A stretch of DNA of 64,000 bases from Dokdonella_A sp963834755. GTDB taxonomy: Bacteria; Pseudomonadota; Gammaproteobacteria; Xanthomonadales; Rhodanobacteraceae. The DNA is taken from positions 806,001-870,000 of the forward strand of contig CAWICQ010000012.1 in the NCBI GenBank assembly GCA_963834755.1, in the 5' to 3' direction. The notes beneath the pieces are model-generated. The model made no database searches and was not told the DNA's origin. It worked only from the letters and a program-made list of their open reading frames with translations. How positions within the stretch are numbered: position 1 is the stretch's first letter; each line of letters starts with the position of its first letter. Made by a program: the position numbers and the translations under genes. Below are positions 27,147-36,213 of the stretch, in pieces.

Positions 27147-28034
27147 TCAATCGAAGAATGTCTCGGCAGCTTCCAGCGTGTTTTCGATCAGTGTCGCGAC
27201 CGTCATCGGGCCGACGCCTCCGGGCACCGGCGTGATCCATGAAGCGCGCTCCGCGGCCGGCGCGAACTCGACGTCGCCGACCAGGCGCCCATCGTCGAGC
27301 CGGTTGATGCCGACATCGACGACGACTGCGCCGGGCTTTATCCAATCGCCCTTGATGAGCTGCGGCCGTCCGACCGCGACGACGACGATGTCGGACTGGC
27401 GCACTTCGGTTTCAAGATCGCGCGTGAACTTGTGGCACGCGGTCGTCGTGCAACCAGCGAGCAGCAATTCGAGCACCAGCGGGCGGCCGACATGATTCGA
27501 CACGCCGACCACCACGGCTTTCCGGCCGCGCACCGGACGATCGGTGTGCGCAAGCAAGGTCATGACGCCCTTGGGCGTGCACGGACGCAAGCCGCGCTGA
27601 CGCAACGCGAGCCGACCGACATTCACCGCCTGGAATCCGTCGACGTCCTTGCGCGGATCGATGCAATCGATGATCGCCGTGCCGTTGATGCCGGACGGCA
27701 ACGGCAACTGCACGAGGATGCCGTGCACGCTGTCGTCGGCGTTGAGCCGGTCGATCAACGCGCGCAGCTCGGCTTCGCTCGTGGTCGCCGGCAGGTCGAA
27801 ATCGAGTGAGCGAAATCCCACACGGGCGCAGGCCCGCCGCTTGTTGCGCACGTACACCGACGACGCCGAATCCTCGCCGACCAGCACGACGGCAAGTCCG
27901 GGCGCGCGCTTGCCCTGCGCGACGCGCGCCTGCACGCGCGCCGCGACGCTATCGAGCAATTCATCGGCGATGCGCTTGCCGTCGAGGAGTCTCGCGGTCA
28001 TCGGTCCGCTCGCGGTAAACATCGCATTATCCAT
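27147..28034 (-). CDS. folD: Methylenetetrahydrofolate dehydrogenase/cyclohydrolase
   Basis: A 295-residue bifunctional enzyme interconverting 5,10-methylene-THF and 10-formyl-THF through the methenyl intermediate. FolD motifs are 'GLAVVLVGEDSASSVYVRNK' with the catalytic Lys in the 'YVRNK' region, 'VQLPLPSGI', 'DGFQAVNVGRL', 'PCTPKGVM' and the C-terminal 'TPVPGGVGPMTVATL'. The Rossmann region reads 'VVVGVSNHVGRPL', with Asn where many FolD have Arg/Ser before the IVG-type motif. The ATG at 28034 has GAGG five bases upstream; a second ATG at 28001 is also possible. It is the upstream neighbour of the TatT-like lipoprotein on the same strand. Confidence 0.95.
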   Translation of the reverse strand: MDNAMFTASGPMTARLLDGKRIADELLDSVAARVQARVAQGKRAPGLAVVLVGEDSASSVYVRNKRRACARVGFRSLDFDLPATTSEAELRALIDRLNADDSVHGILVQLPLPSGINGTAIIDCIDPRKDVDGFQAVNVGRLALRQRGLRPCTPKGVMTLLAHTDRPVRGRKAVVVGVSNHVGRPLVLELLLAGCTTTACHKFTRDLETEVRQSDIVVVAVGRPQLIKGDWIKPGAVVVDVGINRLDDGRLVGDVEFAPAAERASWITPVPGGVGPMTVATLIENTLEAAETFFD

Positions 28035-28117
28035 GCACGCCTCGTCGCGCTCAAATTTGCACTACCATCGCTGAAACGCGATTTGCGGGCTCCTCGCGAG
28101 CCCAGGACAACCCTTCT

Positions 28118-28417
28118 ATGAAACCGATCGAACTCGAGCTCGAAGCGGCGGTATTGCGCCGCCTGCTGGACCATCTCGACGGCCGAACCGATGTGCAGAA
28201 CATCGACCTGATGATCGCCGCCGGTTTCTGCCGCAATTGCCTCGCGGACTGGTATCGCGAAGCGGCACAAGCCCGCGGCCTCGATATCAGCAAGGACGCC
28301 GCGCGCGAAAGAATCTACGGCGAACCGTTTGCGGACTGGAAAGCGAAGCATCAGAAAGACGCGACACCGGAGCAGCTCGCAGCGTTCCAAGCCGCGCAGC
28401 GCAAGCACTCGGCTTAG
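28118..28417 (+). CDS. DUF1244 family protein
   Basis: A 99-residue protein of the DUF1244 family, recognisable by 'DVQNIDLMIAAGFCRNCLADW' type sequence with a CxxC pair (around residues 39-42), then 'EAAQARGLDISKDAARERIYG' and 'PFADWKAKHQ'. It is soluble and helical and widespread in proteobacteria, with unknown function; the CxxC could bind metal. It is divergent from folD, with an 83-base gap that must hold both promoters. Confidence 0.9.
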   Translation: MKPIELELEAAVLRRLLDHLDGRTDVQNIDLMIAAGFCRNCLADWYREAAQARGLDISKDAARERIYGEPFADWKAKHQKDATPEQLAAFQAAQRKHSA

Positions 28418-28463
28418 GGCTCATGTCCGCGAATACCGATGTCGTTGATCGCATCGGCGTTCA

Positions 28464-29627
28464 CTATCCACTCGCGCAAAGGTTTTCGAGATCTTCGTAG
28501 CCGCTGCGGATCGCTTCCGTGCCGCAACCGGGGCACGTCGGGTCGCGCGAAAGGCGCAGCTCGCGAAATTCCGCGGCGAGCGCGTCATAGCAGAGGAGAC
28601 GTCCGACAAGCGTCTGCCCAATGCCGAGCACGAGCTTGATCGCTTCGGTCGCCTGCAAAAGTCCGATCACGCCGGGCAGCACGCCGAGAACGCCGGCTTC
28701 GCTGCAGTTCGGCGCTTCGGCAGCGGACGGCGGCTCCGGAAACAGACAGCGATAGCACGGCGAGTCGTCGCGTCGCGAATCGAACACGCTGGCTTGTCCG
28801 GTGAACCGGTGCACGGCGCCATATACGAGCGGAATCTTAAGGTGCAGGCACGCTGCGTTCAGCAGGTAACGTGTCGGGAAGTTGTCGGCGCCATCGATAA
28901 CGACATCGTGATCGCCCACGAACGCTTCGACGTTCGCCGCACGCAAGCGCTCTTCGCGGAGATCCAGGCGCACATCCGGATTGAGCGCGCTCAGCGCGAT
29001 ACGCGCCGACTCGGTCTTGCGCATGCCGGTGCGCGCATCCGTGTGCAGGATCTGGCGCTGCAGGTTCGAGCGTTCGACGCGATCGTCGTCGATCAATGTC
29101 AACGCGCCGATGCCGGCTGCGGCGAGATACAATGCGGCGGGCGATCCGAGCCCGCCCGCGCCGACGAGCGCGATGCGCGCGTCGCGAAGTCTTTTCTGTC
29201 CCGCGACGCCGACCTCGGGCAACACCAGCTGTCGCGCATAGCGTTCTGCGAAGGCTGCATCGATATGTCCGGGTTCGATCGGCAGGCCTTCCGACTGCCA
29301 GCGCAGGAAACCGCCGCGAACCGAAGCAACGTTCGTGTAGCCCATCTCGCATAGCGTCTGCGCGGCGAGCGTCGAGCGGCGGCCGCTCCCGCAGATCGTC
29401 AGGATTTCGCACGCCGCGTCGTTTGCGATTTCGCGGATCCGCGCCGGAATTTCAGCGCGCGCGAGAGCAATCGCACCCGCGGGCATGCCGCTTGTCGCGC
29501 GCTCGCCATCGTCGCGCACGTCGAGCAGCAATGCGGCCTTGCGCTGACGCGCAAGTGCTTCGGCCGGATCGAACTCGCGAATCGGCGCCTTGGCACCTGT
29601 CTGCGGACCTTTCAGCACGCTGCTCAT
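28464..29627 (-). CDS. moeB: Molybdopterin-synthase adenylyltransferase with N-terminal rhodanese
   Basis: A 387-residue fusion. Residues about 15-120 form a rhodanese domain with active-site Cys79 in 'CGSGRRS'. Residues about 130-380 are a ThiF/MoeB E1-like domain with the ATP site 'LVGAGGLGSPAALYLAAAG', 'ADNFPTRYLLN' and the two zinc CxxC pairs ('CYRC' and 'CPGC'). MoeB adenylates the C-terminus of MoaD for sulfur loading in molybdopterin synthesis; the rhodanese may supply the sulfur. The better-known fusions (MOCS3, Uba4) put the rhodanese at the C-terminus, so the order here is reversed. moeA follows upstream on the same strand with a four-base gap. Confidence 0.93.
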   Translation of the reverse strand: MSSVLKGPQTGAKAPIREFDPAEALARQRKAALLLDVRDDGERATSGMPAGAIALARAEIPARIREIANDAACEILTICGSGRRSTLAAQTLCEMGYTNVASVRGGFLRWQSEGLPIEPGHIDAAFAERYARQLVLPEVGVAGQKRLRDARIALVGAGGLGSPAALYLAAAGIGALTLIDDDRVERSNLQRQILHTDARTGMRKTESARIALSALNPDVRLDLREERLRAANVEAFVGDHDVVIDGADNFPTRYLLNAACLHLKIPLVYGAVHRFTGQASVFDSRRDDSPCYRCLFPEPPSAAEAPNCSEAGVLGVLPGVIGLLQATEAIKLVLGIGQTLVGRLLCYDALAAEFRELRLSRDPTCPGCGTEAIRSGYEDLENLCASG

Positions 29628-29631
29628 GTGC

Positions 29632-30876
29632 TCAGCATAGTCCCGGCAGTGGGATCACTTCCACGACGTCGCCCACGACGAGCTCACCCGCGTCTTCGGC
29701 GATCGCAATGAAGCAGTTCGCTTGCGCGACGCCGCGCAACATACCGGAGCCTTGCTGCTCGACCGGCGTGGCGCGAAGCCGACCGTCTGCGTCGCATTCC
29801 AGGCGCGCGCGCAAAAACTCGGTGCGATCGTGCTTTTTGCGGATCGGCGTGGCGAGCCGAGCGTGCCAGCGTTCGCGCGTCTCTTCCGCGCCCTGCATCG
29901 TCATCAGGCCCGGTTTCACCAGCGTCAGGAATGTTGCAAGAGAGGATACCGGGTTGCCGGGAAGCGCGAATACGAGTGCCTTGCCGACCTCGCCGCAAAG
30001 AAACGGCATGCCAGGTTTCATGCGCACTTTCCAGAAATGTACGCGGCCGAGCTTGGCGATGAGACTCGGAAAGTAGTCAGCCTCGCCCGCGGAAACACCA
30101 CCGCTGCTGATCACGACTTCGCAGGTCCGCGCGGCTGCGAGCAGCGCCTCGCGCAAAGTGTCCACGTCATCGCGCACGTGCGCGACCGGCTGCGGAACGA
30201 TGCCGATGTCTTCGAGCAGCCCGCCGAGCGTGTAGCGGTTGCTGTCGTGGATTTGCCCGAAGCCGAGCGGCTCGCCGGGCGGCACGAGTTCATCGCCGGT
30301 GACCAGCAGCGCGACACGCGGACGTCGCGCTACCGGCACTTCGGCCAAGCCGCACGAGGCGAGAAGTCCGAGCCGTGCGGCGCTCAGCAGTTCGCCCGCG
30401 CGCGCAGCGATCGCGCCGATTGCAAGATCCTCGCCGGCCGGCCGCACGTTCGTGCCCGCCGATTCTCCAGCCGTGACGACGACGAATTCGCCTTCGACGC
30501 GCACGCGTTCCTTGATGACGACCGTGTCCGCGCCCTTCGGGAGCGGCGCGCCGGTCGTGATGCGGACGCATTCGTCGACGCCGACATGGAGCGCTTTACC
30601 GGCACCGGCGAGCATCACGCCGCTCAGAAGAAAGCGCTTCTCGCCATCACGCGGCAAGTCGCTGCCGCGCAGCGCGTAACCATCCATCGCCGAATTCGCG
30701 AACGGAGGCAGCGCGTGTGGCGCGGCGACATCGACCGCAAGTACGCGACCCAAAGCGCGATCGAGCGGAACTTCGTCGACCGCAACGCGTCGCTGTCCGC
30801 ACAGCGCCACGATGCGTTCGCGCGCATCGTCCACGGAAAGCCGGGTCGGATATTCAATCGCGAGTGCGGACGACAT
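29632..30876 (-). CDS. moeA: Molybdopterin molybdenumtransferase
   Basis: A 414-residue MoeA that inserts molybdate into adenylylated molybdopterin. Motifs are 'LPPFANSAMDGYALRG', 'ITTGAPLPKGADTVV', the MoCF-binding core 'VISSGGVSAGEADYF' and 'ALPGNPVSSLATF'. The C-terminal domain has 'GSGMLRGVAQANCFIAI'. The ATG at 30876 begins 'MSSALAIEYPTRLS' and overlaps the end of mobA by 23 bases; the longer frame upstream lies inside mobA. Confidence 0.95.
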   Translation of the reverse strand: MSSALAIEYPTRLSVDDARERIVALCGQRRVAVDEVPLDRALGRVLAVDVAAPHALPPFANSAMDGYALRGSDLPRDGEKRFLLSGVMLAGAGKALHVGVDECVRITTGAPLPKGADTVVIKERVRVEGEFVVVTAGESAGTNVRPAGEDLAIGAIAARAGELLSAARLGLLASCGLAEVPVARRPRVALLVTGDELVPPGEPLGFGQIHDSNRYTLGGLLEDIGIVPQPVAHVRDDVDTLREALLAAARTCEVVISSGGVSAGEADYFPSLIAKLGRVHFWKVRMKPGMPFLCGEVGKALVFALPGNPVSSLATFLTLVKPGLMTMQGAEETRERWHARLATPIRKKHDRTEFLRARLECDADGRLRATPVEQQGSGMLRGVAQANCFIAIAEDAGELVVGDVVEVIPLPGLC

Positions 30877-31483
30877 CGGCGTAGGCGGCGAAATCCTCGG
30901 ACGTATTGAGATTATGGAACTGCTGCCGGCGGTCGGAGAAATCAACTTCGGCGGCGCCGATCGCGTCCTGCCATTCCCAGACGCCCTGCCCCGCGTTCGC
31001 GGCGGCCAGCACGGATTCGGCGAGCCCGCGTGCGTACAGCGCGAAGAGCGGCTGGCGTCGTTCGCCGTCGTTGGCGACCACAGCGACGGCGCGAGTCTGC
31101 TTCATGGCCGCCAGGAGCCGCGTTGAGAGATCTTCCGGCGGGTCCGGGCAATCGACCGGGAGCGTCAGCACGTGCGCCGAGGTCGCCGCACCGAGTGCAC
31201 TTGCGATGCCCGCGAGCGGCCCGCGAAAGCCCGGCACGGCGTCGCTGCGAACCGGCGCATAACGCGCATAGTCGTCGAGATGGCGGTTGGCGACGATCAG
31301 AAGTTCGACATCGCGCGAAGAACGCGGCGACGCGACAGCGCGCACGACGTGTGCCGCGCAATAGTCGAGCACCCATTCGATGAGCGGCCGGCCGCGGATC
31401 GGCTCGAGGCCTTTATCGCGACCACCGAGGCGCGACGCGGCGCCGCCGGCGAGAATCGCGACCGTCAACGCCGGGGTTGCCAT
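30854..31483 (-). CDS. mobA: Molybdenum cofactor guanylyltransferase
   Basis: A 209-residue nucleotidyltransferase that links GMP to Mo-molybdopterin to make the MGD cofactor of DMSO-reductase-family enzymes. It has the signature 'AILAGGAASRLGGRDKGL' at residues 9-26, 'FRGPLAGIASAL' and the metal-binding 'LPVDCPDPPEDL' (the first Asp is the usual ligand). The C-terminal 'FHNLNTSEDF' is typical. Together with moeA and moeB it forms a late Mo-cofactor operon; the early genes (moaA, moaC, moaD, moaE) are not here. Confidence 0.94.
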   Translation of the reverse strand: MATPALTVAILAGGAASRLGGRDKGLEPIRGRPLIEWVLDYCAAHVVRAVASPRSSRDVELLIVANRHLDDYARYAPVRSDAVPGFRGPLAGIASALGAATSAHVLTLPVDCPDPPEDLSTRLLAAMKQTRAVAVVANDGERRQPLFALYARGLAESVLAAANAGQGVWEWQDAIGAAEVDFSDRRQQFHNLNTSEDFAAYADVVRTRD

Positions 31484-31492
31484 CGCGCGAGC

Positions 31493-32893
31493 TCAGCGCT
31501 TGCCGCGCTTGGCGTGGCGGATCAGGCGCTGGCGACGGCGCTGCTGGCCTTCGGTCAACTCGTTGCGCCGGCCGGCGAACGGATTTTCCTTCTCGTTGAA
31601 CTCGATGCGGATCGGCGTGCCTTCGAGCCGAAATCGCTTGCGGAAGAAATTCTCGAGATAGCGCCGGTAGCCATCGGCGATGTGCTTGGTGCGCGATCCG
31701 TGGATCACGATCGTCGGCGGATTCGAACCGCCCGGATGGGCGTAGCGCAATTTCGGCGCGTGTCCGCGCACGAGCGGCGGCTGATAACCTTCGTACGCCG
31801 CTTCGAGCGCGCGCGTGAGCTCGGACGAGGTGAGCTTGCGATTCGCCGAGGCATACGCGCGATCGACGGCCTTGATCAGATCGCCGATGCCGGTGCCGTG
31901 CTTGGCGGAGATGAAGACCTGGCGCGCCCACGGCACGAAATCGAGCTTGCGCGACAGCGACGCCTTGCACTGATCGCGCTGGTACTTGTCCAGCCCGTCC
32001 CACTTGTTGACCGCGATGACCAGCGCACGATTGGAATCGAGCACGTGCCCGATCAAGGTCGAATCCTGATCGGCGACGCCTTCGCGCGCGTCGAGCATCA
32101 GCACCGTCACGTTCGCCGCCTCGACCGATTGCAGCGATTTGATCACACTGAATTTCTCGAGCGCATCTTCGACGCGCGCGCGCCGGCGCACGCCGGCGGT
32201 GTCGATCAGCGTGTAGCGACGTCCGTCGCGCTCGAGCGGAATGCGGATCGAATCGCGCGTCGTACCCGGCAGCTCGGATGCGATCACGCGTTCTTCGCCG
32301 AGCAGGCGATTCACCAGCGTCGACTTGCCGACGTTCGGCCGCCCGACGATCGCGACGCGGATGCCTTCGTCGGCCCGGTCCGTATCGGTTTCGCCTGGTG
32401 CCGGCAGCAGCGGGATCAGCACATTCAGCACCGGCGTGATGCCGCGGCTGTGCGCGGCCGACACCGGCAGCGTGGCTTCGATGCCCAGTGCGGCGAATTC
32501 GCCCAGCACGACGTTCTCATCGACGCCGTCGACTTTGTTGACGACGAGGATCAAAGGTTTTCCTGCGCGGCGCAGGCGATCGACGATGTTGCGATCGGTC
32601 GGCAGCAAGCCGTCGCGCGCATCGGCGATGAGCAGGATCGCATCGGCCTCGGCGATGGCAATGTCGACCTGGGCAGCCGTCTGCGCGGCGAGGCCTTGGG
32701 CGTCGTCGACCAGCCCGCCGGTGTCGACGATGACGAACGGCTTGCTAGGGTCCTGGCGACAAATGCCGTAATGCCGATCGCGCGTGACGCCGGGCAAATC
32801 GGCGACGAGCGCGTCGCGCGAGCGCGTCAGCACGTTGAACAACGTCGACTTGCCGACGTTCGGCCGACCGACGAGAGCGACTACGGGGAGCAT
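31493..32893 (-). CDS. der: Ribosome-assembly GTPase Der (EngA)
   Basis: A 466-residue essential GTPase with two tandem G domains and a C-terminal KH-like domain; it acts in 50S subunit maturation. G1 motifs appear twice: 'GRPNVGKSTLFNVL' near residue 8 and 'GRPNVGKSTLVNRLL' near residue 185. The NKxD motifs are 'NKVD' and 'NKWD', and the G3 motifs are 'DTGGL' and 'DTAGV'. The C-terminus is basic, as expected. It lies nine bases upstream of mobA on the same strand and downstream of bamB, as in most gammaproteobacteria. Confidence 0.97.
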   Translation of the reverse strand: MLPVVALVGRPNVGKSTLFNVLTRSRDALVADLPGVTRDRHYGICRQDPSKPFVIVDTGGLVDDAQGLAAQTAAQVDIAIAEADAILLIADARDGLLPTDRNIVDRLRRAGKPLILVVNKVDGVDENVVLGEFAALGIEATLPVSAAHSRGITPVLNVLIPLLPAPGETDTDRADEGIRVAIVGRPNVGKSTLVNRLLGEERVIASELPGTTRDSIRIPLERDGRRYTLIDTAGVRRRARVEDALEKFSVIKSLQSVEAANVTVLMLDAREGVADQDSTLIGHVLDSNRALVIAVNKWDGLDKYQRDQCKASLSRKLDFVPWARQVFISAKHGTGIGDLIKAVDRAYASANRKLTSSELTRALEAAYEGYQPPLVRGHAPKLRYAHPGGSNPPTIVIHGSRTKHIADGYRRYLENFFRKRFRLEGTPIRIEFNEKENPFAGRRNELTEGQQRRRQRLIRHAKRGKR

Positions 32894-32944
32894 GATGGGT
32901 CCAGATTAACTGATCGCCGCTGTCGGCGACGGAAGCGCGCAAGT

Positions 32945-33118
32945 CCCCTCTTGCGCTTGCGGGAGAGGGCTAGGTGAGGGCGAAACCCCTCTCCCGCTTG
33001 CCGGAAAGGTTAGCGCGAGGGCCTACGGAGTGAAGCGCCCGCAGCGAACACCGAAGCGTTGACGCCGATTGCCCTCACCCGCGCTGGCGCGCGGCCTCTC
33101 CCGCATGCGGGAGAGGCG
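32945..33118. repeat. Cluster of dispersed inverted repeats between bamB and der
   Basis: Three related units of the 'CCCTCTCCCGC...GCGGGAGAGGG' family sit together: 32945-32969, 32985-33021 and 33071-33118. The last contains a perfect 22-bp palindrome (33095-33116). Units of this kind, often followed by 'GTGAGGGC', are common intergenic repeats in xanthomonads and some betaproteobacteria. They may act as transcript-end hairpins for bamB; mobility is not shown. Confidence 0.75.
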
Positions 33119-33125
33119 AAAAGAA

Positions 33126-34334
33126 TCAGCGAACGCTGTAGGCGCCGATGTGTCCCTTGACGTCTTCGACGTACACCGTGTCGCCGACGACGACCGGCGC
33201 GCTCTCGATCGCCTTCTTGCTTAAGCGCTCGCGCGCGGCGAACTTGCCTTCGTCGATGCTGAGCCAGTGCACGAAGCCTTCGCTGTCGCCGACGACGACA
33301 TATTTGCCCTGAATCGCCGGTGTGCCGAGCCAGCGGTATTTGAGCTGGTCCTGCTTCCACAGGCTCGCGCCGGTGTCGCGATCGAACGCCCAAACGTTGC
33401 CGTCCGCGTCGGCGAGCACCAGCGCGTTGTCGCCGGCGGCGACGCCGCCGTAGCTCGAGATGTCGCGCTGCCAGAGCGGACGACCGGTTGCGGCCGCGAT
33501 CGCGGCGACCTGTCCACGATAACCGACCGCGACAATATCTCCGCCGACCGTGATCAGGTCGCCGTCGACGTCGGAAAGGCGCTCGACTTCGGTGCGCCCT
33601 TCGCCGGTGGACAGCGTCTGCTGCCACAGCGGACTGCCGTCGGCGAGCCGCACGGCGACGATCTTGCCGTTGTCGAAGCCGTCGTAGACCGTGTCGTTGA
33701 CGATCACGGGCGAGGAATTGCCGCGCAGGCTGAGCGGCGGCACGGACTGATCGAAAACCCACTTGCGTGTGCCGTCTTTCGTGTCGAGACCGGTCAAGCG
33801 GCCATCGATCGTGCGCACGACCACGATCTGATCAGAGACCGCCGGGCGCGCGATGACTTCGGAAGACACCGTCGCGTGCCAGCGCTCGCTGCCGTCCTGC
33901 GAGGACAGCGCGTAGACGTTGCCATCGAGGCCGCCCACCACTACCAGATCGCCGAGCACCCCCGGGCCGCCCGACCAGCGCAGCGTGTTGTCGCCGCGTT
34001 TCCACAACCAGCCATGGCGCTCGCCGAGACGCTTCTGCCAGATAGTACGGCCGCTGGCCGCATCGATCGCTTCGATGGTGCCGTCGACACTGGCTGCGTA
34101 GAGACGACCGTCGACCACCGTCGGCGCAAGACGAGCGCCGGAATCGCCAGCGCCATCGCCTGCGCCTTCGGTCCAGATGCGCTGCACCTGCACCGTCGGC
34201 GTGAATTCGGTGAGCGGTGTCGGCGGTTCGACGTTGTCTTTCTTGCCGAGGCTCTTGATCCAGTCGCAGCCGCCGAGCGCAAGGCCCAGCACGCCGAGGA
34301 TCACCACGGAACGAATCGGAACGGAACGCTTCAT
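33126..34334 (-). CDS. bamB: Outer-membrane assembly lipoprotein BamB
   Basis: A 402-residue lipoprotein component of the BAM complex that folds outer-membrane beta-barrels. The signal peptide ends in lipobox 'ALGGC' with Cys23. The mature part is an eight-bladed PQQ-like propeller, shown by recurring 'G.vv.G...G.v.alda.tG...W' repeats such as 'VDGRLYAASVDGTIEAIDAA' and 'VVGDSEGFVHWLS'. The start overlaps the stop of the upstream yfgM-like gene (ATGA). bamB next to der and yfgM is conserved in gammaproteobacteria. Confidence 0.96.
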   Translation of the reverse strand: MKRSVPIRSVVILGVLGLALGGCDWIKSLGKKDNVEPPTPLTEFTPTVQVQRIWTEGAGDGAGDSGARLAPTVVDGRLYAASVDGTIEAIDAASGRTIWQKRLGERHGWLWKRGDNTLRWSGGPGVLGDLVVVGGLDGNVYALSSQDGSERWHATVSSEVIARPAVSDQIVVVRTIDGRLTGLDTKDGTRKWVFDQSVPPLSLRGNSSPVIVNDTVYDGFDNGKIVAVRLADGSPLWQQTLSTGEGRTEVERLSDVDGDLITVGGDIVAVGYRGQVAAIAAATGRPLWQRDISSYGGVAAGDNALVLADADGNVWAFDRDTGASLWKQDQLKYRWLGTPAIQGKYVVVGDSEGFVHWLSIDEGKFAARERLSKKAIESAPVVVGDTVYVEDVKGHIGAYSVR

Positions 34335-35005
34335 GAGCCGCTCGCCTCCTTGGTAGCCGTCTGCGCGAGCGGAGCCGACGCAAGATTGTCGAGCTTCATT
34401 TGCACGAATGCGCGATTCGGCGCCTGCGCATCGAGATGCGTCAGCACATCCTCATAGGCTGCGCGTGCATCGTCGTTGCGACCGAGCTGCGCCAGGATGT
34501 CGCCGCGCGTTTCGCCGCCGAGCGCGGCGTAGTCGCCCTTCGGTACGGCGTCGATGAGTTTCAGCGCGGCGTCGGCATCGCCCTGCGCGAGCTTCACTTT
34601 CGCCAGATTGATTCCGGCCAATGCCTTCAGCGCCGGCGCACCGGCGTGCTCCTGCGCCCACTCGAGATCGCCGGCGGCTTCTTTCAGATCGCCCTTGTCG
34701 TTGGCGATATCGGCGCCGCGCATCGCCGCGAACGTCGCATAGGCCGTGTCCGGGAAATCCTTGCGCAACGCATCGGCGATCACCTTGGCGTCATCGACGC
34801 GCTTGGCGCCGAGCGCATCGACCAGCGCCTGATATTGCGTTGCCGCTTCGGCCGCGTGGCGCGCGCGATGCGCCTTCCACTGCTGCCAGCCGAAGATGAG
34901 AAGAAGACCGAGCGCGATGCCGATCGCGATCGACATTGCATTCTCGCGCAGCCATCTCTGTACGAGCTCGCCTTGCTCGTGTTCGTCAAGAACGTCAAAT
35001 TCCAT
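34331..35005 (-). CDS. YfgM-like TPR membrane protein
   Basis: A 224-residue inner-membrane protein of the YfgM/ancillary SecYEG translocon family. It has a short cytoplasmic N-terminus 'MEFDVLDEHEQGELVQRW', one transmembrane helix (about 25-42) and a periplasmic TPR-like domain. In E. coli YfgM works with the chaperone PpiD at the translocon to pass exported proteins on. Length and gene position, immediately before bamB with a 4-base overlap, match the family. Confidence 0.9.
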   Translation of the reverse strand: MEFDVLDEHEQGELVQRWLRENAMSIAIGIALGLLLIFGWQQWKAHRARHAAEAATQYQALVDALGAKRVDDAKVIADALRKDFPDTAYATFAAMRGADIANDKGDLKEAAGDLEWAQEHAGAPALKALAGINLAKVKLAQGDADAALKLIDAVPKGDYAALGGETRGDILAQLGRNDDARAAYEDVLTHLDAQAPNRAFVQMKLDNLASAPLAQTATKEASGS

Positions 35006-35187
35006 GAAATCTCCGCAGAGTGTGGATCGCGGCGCCTAGTGATGCTCTTGCCCATGCGGGCGGACAACAGCCGCCGCAATGCGGCAGCGCTTATTCGCGG
35101 AGCTCCGCGAAGCCGCGCAAGGTTAGCAGGAAACCGCGAAGCGGCGGCCGGCGCGGATGCGCCGGCGATTCCGGATTCAGGGGCGCG

Positions 35188-36213
35188 TCAGAACTCCGTC
35201 GGCGGCGCCTCGACGCCGTTTGCGCCGAACACGCGCAGACGGGCGACGTTGGCATGCCTGAACGGCGTGAGATCGACGGCTTTGCCGTCGACGCTGACTT
35301 CGGCGCCTTCGGCATTGCCGAGCCGAACGGACAGCGGTCCATCGCTGCTGTAGGTCCGCTCCGCGCCCGCGGGCAGGATGCCGTATTCGAGCTTGCTGCC
35401 GTCGGTAGCGAGGATTTCGACCCAGCTTGCTGCGGAGAGCTTCACCGTCAGCGAATGAGCGCCTGGCGTCGTGCGAGCCGCCGAGCTTTCGGTGGCCGTG
35501 GTGGGCGTTGCCGATTGCGTCGCAAATGGCGTCATCGACGCGACCACGGGCATCTGTTCCTGCTTCGGCGGTTCGGTCGCCGCCGCGCTGACCGATGCGT
35601 CGGTCGGCGGCGAGTCCGTCGTTTCGGTCGGCGCCGGCGTAGCGGCGGCGGCGCTGGAATCGGCGTCGGTTGCTGGTTGCTGGCCGATCGGCGGCACCGG
35701 GATCGAGGTCGGACTGTCGAGCGACGTCGTTCGAACCAGGTTCTGTTCGAGCCCGCCGTGCGTCGCTAGCCAAACCGCCGGAACGACGATCAACGCGGTG
35801 AGAATGAGGTACGTCGCGCTTACCGAATAGCGATCGAAGAGATAGCGCGACCGCGACGTCTGGCCGGTCGCCACCAGCGGCGCCGTGCGCACGTGCGCGG
35901 ATGCGACGGTATCGGCGGCCACGGTCGGGATGCCGACGATGCGCGCGTAGCTCGAGAGATAGCCGCGCAGATAGACGCCCTGGTCGATGCCGGCGTAGTC
36001 GTCGTCCTCGAGCCGCGCAATGAGGCGCAGCGGCAATTTCAGCCGCTGAGCGACCTCGTTGCGGCTCAGATTCATGCCCTCGCGCGCGGCACGCAGACGC
36101 TGTCCGAACGAGTTCTGGACCGTGCGCTCCGGCATCGCTTCGAGCATCCCCTCGACCGGCTGCGGCAGGGTCTCGGATGACGCCTTGCCGTTATCAAGCT
36201 CTTCGGCTCTCAT
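35188..36213 (-). CDS. rodZ: Cell-shape protein RodZ
   Basis: A 341-residue bitopic membrane protein that links MreB to the elongasome. Order: N-terminal HTH of the Xre/RodZ type ('FGQRLRAAREGMNLSRNEVA', 'YLRGYLSSYARIVGI'), a Lys/Arg juxtamembrane patch, one TM helix ('YLILTALIVVPAVWLA'), a Thr/Pro/Ala-rich periplasmic linker and a C-terminal DUF4115 beta domain ('ASWVEILATDGSKLEYGIL'). The start at 36213 is chosen because GGAAGG lies six bases upstream. The 47 extra codons upstream to 36354 use rare codons (AGG, AGA, GGG, TCA) and look non-coding, although using them would bring the gene within 11 bases of pilF. Confidence 0.9.
   Translation of the reverse strand: MRAEELDNGKASSETLPQPVEGMLEAMPERTVQNSFGQRLRAAREGMNLSRNEVAQRLKLPLRLIARLEDDDYAGIDQGVYLRGYLSSYARIVGIPTVAADTVASAHVRTAPLVATGQTSRSRYLFDRYSVSATYLILTALIVVPAVWLATHGGLEQNLVRTTSLDSPTSIPVPPIGQQPATDADSSAAAATPAPTETTDSPPTDASVSAAATEPPKQEQMPVVASMTPFATQSATPTTATESSAARTTPGAHSLTVKLSAASWVEILATDGSKLEYGILPAGAERTYSSDGPLSVRLGNAEGAEVSVDGKAVDLTPFRHANVARLRVFGANGVEAPPTEF

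Noticed and set aside
31172..32977. A 601-codon plus-strand frame across mobA and der
   Set aside because: Antisense to der, which has two perfect G1 motifs; long frames on the other strand are expected in DNA with such high GC at third positions.
32945..33118. Repeat cluster considered as a CRISPR array
   Set aside because: Units are palindromic, unequal in spacing and only three; no uniform spacers and no cas genes.
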